Source: Methylobacterium dankookense (lineage in GTDB: Bacteria > Pseudomonadota > Alphaproteobacteria > Rhizobiales > Beijerinckiaceae). Taken from it: a DNA stretch of 64,000 nucleotides. The stretch is taken from NCBI RefSeq assembly GCF_902141855.1, contig NZ_CABFVH010000017.1:1-64000 (forward strand). The letters run 5' to 3'. The notes beneath the pieces were generated by a model. It did no database searches. It worked only from the letters and a program-made list of their open reading frames with translations, and had not been told where the DNA came from. Shown here in pieces: positions 59,420 through 64,000 of this stretch (within the stretch, counting starts at the first letter, position 1; each line of letters starts with the position of its first letter). A program made the position numbers and the translations under genes.

Positions 59420-60349
59420 TCAGAACAGCGAGATCAGGACGATGCCGGCCACCATCAGGGCGGCCCCGCCGAGACGCGCGGCGCCCGCCCGCACCTGCTT
59501 CATGCCGAGCCAGCCGAAATGGTCGAGCGCCACCGAGGTCAGCAGGTTCGCGGTGATGAGCAGGCCGTTGAAGGCGCCCGCGCCGACCTTGTCGACGAAG
59601 AGCAGGCCGGCGAACACCGCCACCGCGCCGGTGAGGCCGGCGAGCGGCATCCACCAGCGCACGCCTTCGATGTCGGCTCGCTGCGGCAGCGGCTTCGGAC
59701 GCAGCAGGAAGACCAGCACGAAGACGAAGACCACCGGCAGGAACGAGACGAGCGCCGCCAGCCAGGGGTTGACCAGGGCGCCGCGCAATTGCGCGTTCCA
59801 GACCACGCCGATCGCCTGGAGCGCGCCAGCCACGACGATGAAGGGGTAGAGCAGCTTCGGGTTGAGGCCGTGGCCGTCCTCCTTCGCCGCGCCCTTGTCC
59901 GGCGTGACGCGGGCGATGAAGGTGACGCCGATGGCCATGAGCAGGCCGCCGAGCCAGGGCATCGGCTTGAAGCCGCCCCCCTGCAGCCCGAACAGGCCGA
60001 GGGAATCCAGCGCGAGCGAGGTCAGGATGTTGGCGGTCAGCGTCAGGCCGTTGAAGGGGCCGGCGCCGACCTTGTCGACGAAGGCGAGGCCGCCGAACAC
60101 CGCCACCGCGCCGGCCACGCCGCCGAGCGGCGCGTACCAGGGCATGGCCGCGAGGCTGTCGAGGCCGGGCAGCGGCGTCGGCATCACGATGAACAGCGTC
60201 GCGAAGACGAAGACGATGGGCAGGAAGGAGACCGAGGCCGCCAGGAACGGGTTGACGAGATGCCCGCGCAGCTGCGAGTTCATGGAGTTGCCGAGCGCCT
60301 GCAGGGCGCCGGCCACGATGATGAAGGGGTAGAGCAGGGCGGCGGTCAC
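59420..60349 (-). CDS. DMT transporter made of two fused DUF606 (YdcZ) units
   Basis: A 309-aa membrane protein with about ten helices. Two halves of about 150 residues each carry LLYPFIIVAGALQALGNSMN / LLYPFIVVAGALQAIGVVWN, NSQLRGHLVNPFLAASVSFL / NAQLRGALVNPWLAALVSFL and FVDKVGAGPFNGLTLTANIL / FVDKVGAGAFNGLLITANLL. DUF606 proteins are usually one unit acting as dimers, so this is a tandem fusion. Start is GTG 60349 with GGAGAG upstream. Substrate unknown. The stop of the ArsB-like gene lies 22 bases upstream, so they share a transcript. Confidence 0.88.
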   Translation of the reverse strand: MTAALLYPFIIVAGALQALGNSMNSQLRGHLVNPFLAASVSFLPIVFVFATLFIVMPTPLPGLDSLAAMPWYAPLGGVAGAVAVFGGLAFVDKVGAGPFNGLTLTANILTSLALDSLGLFGLQGGGFKPMPWLGGLLMAIGVTFIARVTPDKGAAKEDGHGLNPKLLYPFIVVAGALQAIGVVWNAQLRGALVNPWLAALVSFLPVVFVFVLVFLLRPKPLPQRADIEGVRWWMPLAGLTGAVAVFAGLLFVDKVGAGAFNGLLITANLLTSVALDHFGWLGMKQVRAGAARLGGAALMVAGIVLISLF

Positions 60350-60371
60350 GCGGTCACTCTCCGGAGCGGGA

Positions 60372-61643
60372 TCAGACGAGGATCAGGGCGGCGAGCGCCA
60401 GGACGAGGGCCGGCGGCATCACGAGGAGCCCGAGCTTCAGGAAGGCCCAGGCCGACACGTCCTCGCCCTCGCGCCGGATCGCGGTGAGCCAGAGGATGGT
60501 CGCGAGCGAGCCGGTGACCGAGAGGTTCGGCCCGAGATCGACGCCGATCAGGATCGCGCCGGCGATCGTCTCCGGGACGTGGGCCGCCTGCACGGCGGCA
60601 CCCGCCAGCAGGCCCGCCGGGAGGTTGTTCACGAGGTTCGAGCCGAAGGCCACGATGGCACCGCCGGCCCAGGCGGTCGCGGCCGGATCGCCTTGCGCGG
60701 CGCGCTTCAGCAGGTCGGCGAGCATGCCGAGCACGCCGGTCTTCTCCAGGGCCTCCACCAGAACGAACAGGCCCGCCACCAGCGGCAGCACGCTCCACGA
60801 CACGTCCTTCACGACCTCCACGAGGCCGCCGCGGTTGATCAGCAGCACGACCAGGGTGGTGGCGAGGCCGGCGGCGAAGGTCGGCAGGCCGAGCTCGATC
60901 CCGGCCGCCGAGGCGCCGATCAGGGCCGCGCCGGTGGCGACGATGCCGGCGCCCGCGACCTTGCCACTGAGCCCGAGGCCGGGCGTCGCGACGTCGGTCG
61001 CCACCGTCTCGCCCTTGAGCGAGCGGTTCTGGGTGAGGCGGAGCGCGACATAGGTCGCCACGATGGCGAGCACGGAGGGCAGGGTGAAGGTCGCGAGCCA
61101 GCGGCCCAGCGGCGGCATATGGTCGGCGAAGACGACGAGGTTGGCCGGGTTGGAGATCGGCAGCACGAAGCTCGCCGCGTTGGCGATGAAGGCGCAGACG
61201 AACAGGTAGGGCAGCGGCTGCCGCACCCCCGCGGCCTTGGTGGCGGCGAAGACGGCCGGCGTCAGCACCACGGCGCAGGCGTCGTTCGAGAGGAACACCG
61301 TGACCACGGTGCCGACGACGTAGACGAGCAGGAACAGGCGCGTCGCCGAGCCCTTCGCAGCCCGCACGGCATGGGCGGCGAGCCAGTCGAACAGGCCCTC
61401 CTTCCGGGCGATCTCGGAGAGCAGCATCATGCCGACGAGGAACAGGTAGACGTCGGTGCCCTTGGCCACGCCCTCGAGGGCCACCTGCCACGGCATCAGG
61501 CCGAGAACGACGAGGAGGGCGGCGCCGAGCATCGCCCAGATCGCCTCCGGCCAGGAGAAGGGCCGCAGGATCACGCCGAGGGTCGCCACGGCGGCGATGA
61601 TCCAGGTGGTCAGGTTGAGGGGGAGCCCCCAGGCGGCAGCCAC
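60372..61643 (-). CDS. ArsB/NhaD-superfamily permease
   Basis: A 423-aa ion transporter of the arsenite-permease type with about eleven helices. GTDVYLFLVGMMLLSEIARK, TVFLSNDACAVVLTPAVFAA, ANAASFVLPISNPANLVVFA and NLVNNLPAGLLAGAAVQAAH are the paired motifs of the two halves of ArsB and related carriers. Arsenite efflux is likely, but no arsR, arsC or arsA is adjacent, so another anion is possible. GTG 61643 is the start, without a strong ribosome-binding site. It lies 57 bases after the metallophosphoesterase gene. Confidence 0.85.
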   Translation of the reverse strand: MAAAWGLPLNLTTWIIAAVATLGVILRPFSWPEAIWAMLGAALLVVLGLMPWQVALEGVAKGTDVYLFLVGMMLLSEIARKEGLFDWLAAHAVRAAKGSATRLFLLVYVVGTVVTVFLSNDACAVVLTPAVFAATKAAGVRQPLPYLFVCAFIANAASFVLPISNPANLVVFADHMPPLGRWLATFTLPSVLAIVATYVALRLTQNRSLKGETVATDVATPGLGLSGKVAGAGIVATGAALIGASAAGIELGLPTFAAGLATTLVVLLINRGGLVEVVKDVSWSVLPLVAGLFVLVEALEKTGVLGMLADLLKRAAQGDPAATAWAGGAIVAFGSNLVNNLPAGLLAGAAVQAAHVPETIAGAILIGVDLGPNLSVTGSLATILWLTAIRREGEDVSAWAFLKLGLLVMPPALVLALAALILV

Positions 61644-61700
61644 GGTCGTCGTCTCACGTCTCGAGGAAGGATCGGCGGCCGGCAGGCCGGCCGGATTGGG

Positions 61701-62990
61701 TTACCATTTGCGCCCGGCCCGGTTCGGGCCGAGCTGGTCGCCGCGCACGCCCTTCTGGAGCCAGGCCCCGATCCGGACGGCGTCGCTGCCCGGCCGGTCC
61801 GGGATCGCCGGCTCCGCCTGGGGCTCGGCGGCGAGGTCGGGCGGCTCGATCACGTCGGTATCGACGAAGTCCGGCCCGTGCCCCGGCCAGCGCGCGTCCA
61901 CCGCCTCGACCTGGAGGCTGCGCGCTCCGGCCGGCCAGGCGATCCGGGCCTCGAAGCTGCGCGCCGAGACGCGCTCCATCACGGTCCAGGCGCCGCAATC
62001 GACCCGGCAGTGGCAATAGGCCGGATCCCGGTCGGAGAGCACGAGGGCGCGCACGCGGATGCGCCCCCGCGCGTCGGGGACCATGCCGCTGGTCTCGGCG
62101 CTGGCCGGCACCGCGGCGATCCGGCGGTCGGCCGGGCTCGTGATGAGGACGAAGGGCGGCTGCCGGTCGAGCGCCCGGAAGCGCCAGCTCGTCACCGGGC
62201 CGTCGATGGCCGCGACCGCGTAGCCCACCGAGCCGTCCTCGTTCTGGCCGACCGAGCGGGCCGCCGCGTAGAGGGTGCGCCCGTCATGCGCCAGCTCGTT
62301 GTAGTGGGTGTGGCCCATCTCCACGAGGCGCACGCGCCCGCCCCAGATCAGCCCGGCGATGTCGAGCCGCTCGTCGGGCACCCGCAGATCGTCGGGATAG
62401 GCGTGCATGAAGACCGCGCAGGGCTGGCCATGGCCGGCGGCGGCCGTGATCTCATCCGAGAGCCAGCAGGTCTGCGCGCGGCCGAGGCGGAAGTCGAGGC
62501 CGATGCCTTTGCGGCCGAAGCCGGCGCTGACCATGTCCACGAACAGGCAGCGCACCCCCGAGACCGTCTCGGCATAGTAGTATTGCGCGACGTCCCGCTC
62601 GGCCTCCGGCTGCGGCAGGCGGTTCACCACCGGCGGCTGCCTCCAGCCGCCCGCGCTGTCCGCGACCTCCGTGAACAGATCGTGGAACGCCGCGACGGAC
62701 CCGTGCTGGCGGTCGTGGTCGCCCGGGATCAGCCGGATCGGCAGGGCCGGGTGGCGCGCGAGGGCGGCGCGCAGGATCGCGTATTGCCGGGCCGTCCCAT
62801 CCTCCGCGATGTCCCCCGGCAGGTAGACGAAGTCGAAGGCCTCGCGCGGCGCGCAGGCGGCGATCTGGTCGAGGATGGCGGCGAGGTCGCGCGCATTGGC
62901 CTCGCCGCGCCCGGTGAGGTGAAGGTCCCCGACATGCAGGAAGACGAAGGGGTCGTCTCCCCTCGGGCGGCGCGTCCGGGCGGCGGCCAT
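61701..62990 (-). CDS. Calcineurin-like metallophosphoesterase
   Basis: A 429-aa protein with the binuclear metal motifs FLHVGDLHLTG (D-x-H), YLPGDIAEDG (G-D), LIPGDHDRQHG (G-D/N-H-D/E), VFMHAYPDDL (H) and GHTHYNEL (G-H-x-H), spread over residues 20-260. A C-terminal beta domain follows (about 300-400). The second motif usually ends 'GNHD'; here it is GDHD, a known variant. The protein probably hydrolyses phosphodiesters; it has no signal peptide. ATG 62990 is chosen; 63029 is an alternative. Role in the neighbouring transport operon is unclear. Confidence 0.88.
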   Translation of the reverse strand: MAAARTRRPRGDDPFVFLHVGDLHLTGRGEANARDLAAILDQIAACAPREAFDFVYLPGDIAEDGTARQYAILRAALARHPALPIRLIPGDHDRQHGSVAAFHDLFTEVADSAGGWRQPPVVNRLPQPEAERDVAQYYYAETVSGVRCLFVDMVSAGFGRKGIGLDFRLGRAQTCWLSDEITAAAGHGQPCAVFMHAYPDDLRVPDERLDIAGLIWGGRVRLVEMGHTHYNELAHDGRTLYAAARSVGQNEDGSVGYAVAAIDGPVTSWRFRALDRQPPFVLITSPADRRIAAVPASAETSGMVPDARGRIRVRALVLSDRDPAYCHCRVDCGAWTVMERVSARSFEARIAWPAGARSLQVEAVDARWPGHGPDFVDTDVIEPPDLAAEPQAEPAIPDRPGSDAVRIGAWLQKGVRGDQLGPNRAGRKW

Positions 62991-63292
62991 CTCAGGCCCC
63001 GAACGCCCGGATCGGCGGCCGGGCGGCATGGGCGGAGGAAGGGCGCTCGTCAGCTTGCATCCGACCGTGCTCCGTCGACAATCATCGCGTTCAGGCGAGG
63101 GGCGGCTCAACCCTTCCGGGCAGCCGCCGCTCAAGTTCCGGCACGGGGCCGGGTTCCGGCACAGCGCATCACGAGGGCGCGAGGGCCTGGGATATCCAGA
63201 ACATCAGGCTAAACCCACGCCCCGCCCGATCCATTATTCAACTGTCAGTTGCTGAATCCAGGCCTCACCTTTCGGATGCGGCCGCCGGGCTC
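62991..63292. other. Intergenic region with a small inverted repeat
   Basis: About 300 bases between two minus-strand genes. CAACTGTCAGTTG at 63239-63251 is a perfect 6+1+6 inverted repeat inside an AT-richer stretch. It could be an operator or chance. No gene is supported. Confidence 0.35.
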
Positions 63293-63958
63293 TCAGAGCA
63301 GTGGGCGCTCGCGGATGCGGCCGTCGAAATCGACGTGCAGCAGGCGTTCCCGCCCGTCCTGGCCCTTGGCCGCGACCTCCAGGTGGCGCGGTCCGCGACC
63401 GGTGACGCGGACGTCGCCGTAGCCCGCCCGCTCGACGGCCGCGGTCAGGGCGGGCAGGTCCGGCCGGGGGGCGAGGCCGACCCGGTCCTTCGCCCAGTCC
63501 AGGCTGCCGGGCGACGGGCCTCCGGCCCGGCCGAGGAGCGTCGGGGCGCCGTCCGCGCGGGTGATCATGCGGGCGTGGAGGAAGCCCTTCTCGAAGCGGC
63601 CCTGGACGGTGACGGTCTCGCCCTTGGCGACGAGCGCGCCGTCCTCGCCCGCGCGGCCGGTCTCCACCAGGGCGCGGCCGGTCCCGTCCTGGAGGACGAA
63701 CTTATTGCCGAAGATCTCGGCGACCTCCCCCTTGGCGGCGATGGCGCCGGACGGGGCGAGGGCCGAAATGGCGGTCGGCGCCACCGGGGTGGGCTGCATC
63801 GCCGGGCCGGGCTGGGCGAGCGAGAGGCCGACCGCGCCGAGGGCGAGGGGCGCCGCGATGGCGCCGACCACGAGCCCGCGGCGCGGGCGGCGGGGTGGGG
63901 TCGAGCGCGGCTCCGCGACCTCGCGGGCGGTGCCGTCGATGAGCTTGCCGTCGGTCAT
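63293..63958 (-). CDS. Membrane-anchored OB-fold/PepSY-like protein
   Basis: A 221-aa protein with a cytoplasmic N-terminus of about 28 residues, one hydrophobic helix (LVVGAIAAPLALGAVGLSLA, 29-48), and an OB-fold-like domain (about 75-135): KGEVAEIFGNKFVLQDGTGR, ALVAKGETVTVQGRFEKGFL. The last 65 residues look PepSY-like (AVERAGYGDVRVTGRGPRHL, LLHVDFDGRIRERP). The whole is periplasmic except for the anchor. A function in metal or peptide sensing is possible but not shown. The ATG at 63958 begins just 42 bases from the window end; upstream genes are not visible. Confidence 0.75.
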   Translation of the reverse strand: MTDGKLIDGTAREVAEPRSTPPRRPRRGLVVGAIAAPLALGAVGLSLAQPGPAMQPTPVAPTAISALAPSGAIAAKGEVAEIFGNKFVLQDGTGRALVETGRAGEDGALVAKGETVTVQGRFEKGFLHARMITRADGAPTLLGRAGGPSPGSLDWAKDRVGLAPRPDLPALTAAVERAGYGDVRVTGRGPRHLEVAAKGQDGRERLLHVDFDGRIRERPLL

Positions 63959-64000
63959 GGTGATCGGGTGTCCTGTCTGCCATTGCCCCTTCGGGGTTGG

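Noticed and set aside
60372..61643. An arsenic resistance operon
   Set aside because: Only the permease resembles ArsB; no arsR, arsC or arsA gene is nearby, so the operon label is not justified.
1..64000. tRNA, rRNA, CRISPR arrays, prophage modules, riboswitches
   Set aside because: Looked for by eye; no cloverleaf, rRNA motif, regular repeat-spacer pattern, phage structural gene or known riboswitch core was found. A covariance-model search would be needed to exclude small RNAs.

Overview
The window is high-GC chromosomal DNA of an alphaproteobacterium, most likely Methylobacterium or a close relative in Methylobacteriaceae. The case rests on gene content: three MucR/Ros-type regulators side by side, a GapR (DUF2312) protein, an EcfG-type general-stress sigma factor, a MOFRL-type glycerate 2-kinase (serine-cycle enzyme), a single-subunit NAD formate dehydrogenase, a GCG-repeat secreted protein, and a palindromic repeat family with a shared tail. 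This is inference from family knowledge; no rRNA or tRNA gene was seen.

Layout. 1-2.4 kb is a gene-poor, partly AT-rich edge with a possible transposase tail and small orphan genes. 2.8-4.6 kb holds three MucR-like regulators. 4.7-10.7 kb has a UDP-glucuronate decarboxylase, a scar where two truncated genes meet, a secreted phospholipase A2-like protein, a DUF1036 protein, glycerate 2-kinase, an N-formylglutamate amidohydrolase-family protein, DUF1244 and GapR. After an IS5 remnant, 11.2-16.5 kb has a metallo-beta-lactamase protein divergent from a histidine kinase/response regulator pair, then HxlR regulator, glutathione transferase and luciferase-like oxidoreductase. 16.7-19.8 kb encodes mostly exported proteins (lipase, GCG-repeat protein, MliC-like inhibitor).

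19.9-32.5 kb is the most unusual block: a caspase-like protease gene on the plus strand faces about a dozen minus-strand genes. These include a second caspase with Sel1 repeats, a DUF4384-like protein, several unrecognised proteins, a trypsin-like protease and an OmpA-domain protein. Four-base overlaps and short gaps suggest one or two transcripts and an envelope-linked proteolytic or sensing system that I cannot match to a named one.

33-46 kb has an HPP-CBS membrane protein, an MFS transporter, a divergent avidin-like protein, formate dehydrogenase with a LysR regulator, and a LysR-dctA-leuCD-like set followed by decayed genes: a dehalogenase with an in-frame stop, and an IclR remnant joined to an amidohydrolase remnant. 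46-48.6 kb has Ogt, a sigma factor carrying a NepR-like anti-sigma segment at its N-terminus, and a small XRE regulator. 48.8-55.2 kb is a type I secretion ATPase and adaptor with a 1028-residue Asn/Gly-rich repeat protein. 55.4-64 kb has a PAS regulator, three Tad-type pilin-like or vWA proteins, a duplicated DUF606 transporter, an ArsB-type permease, a metallophosphoesterase and an OB-fold/PepSY-like membrane protein.
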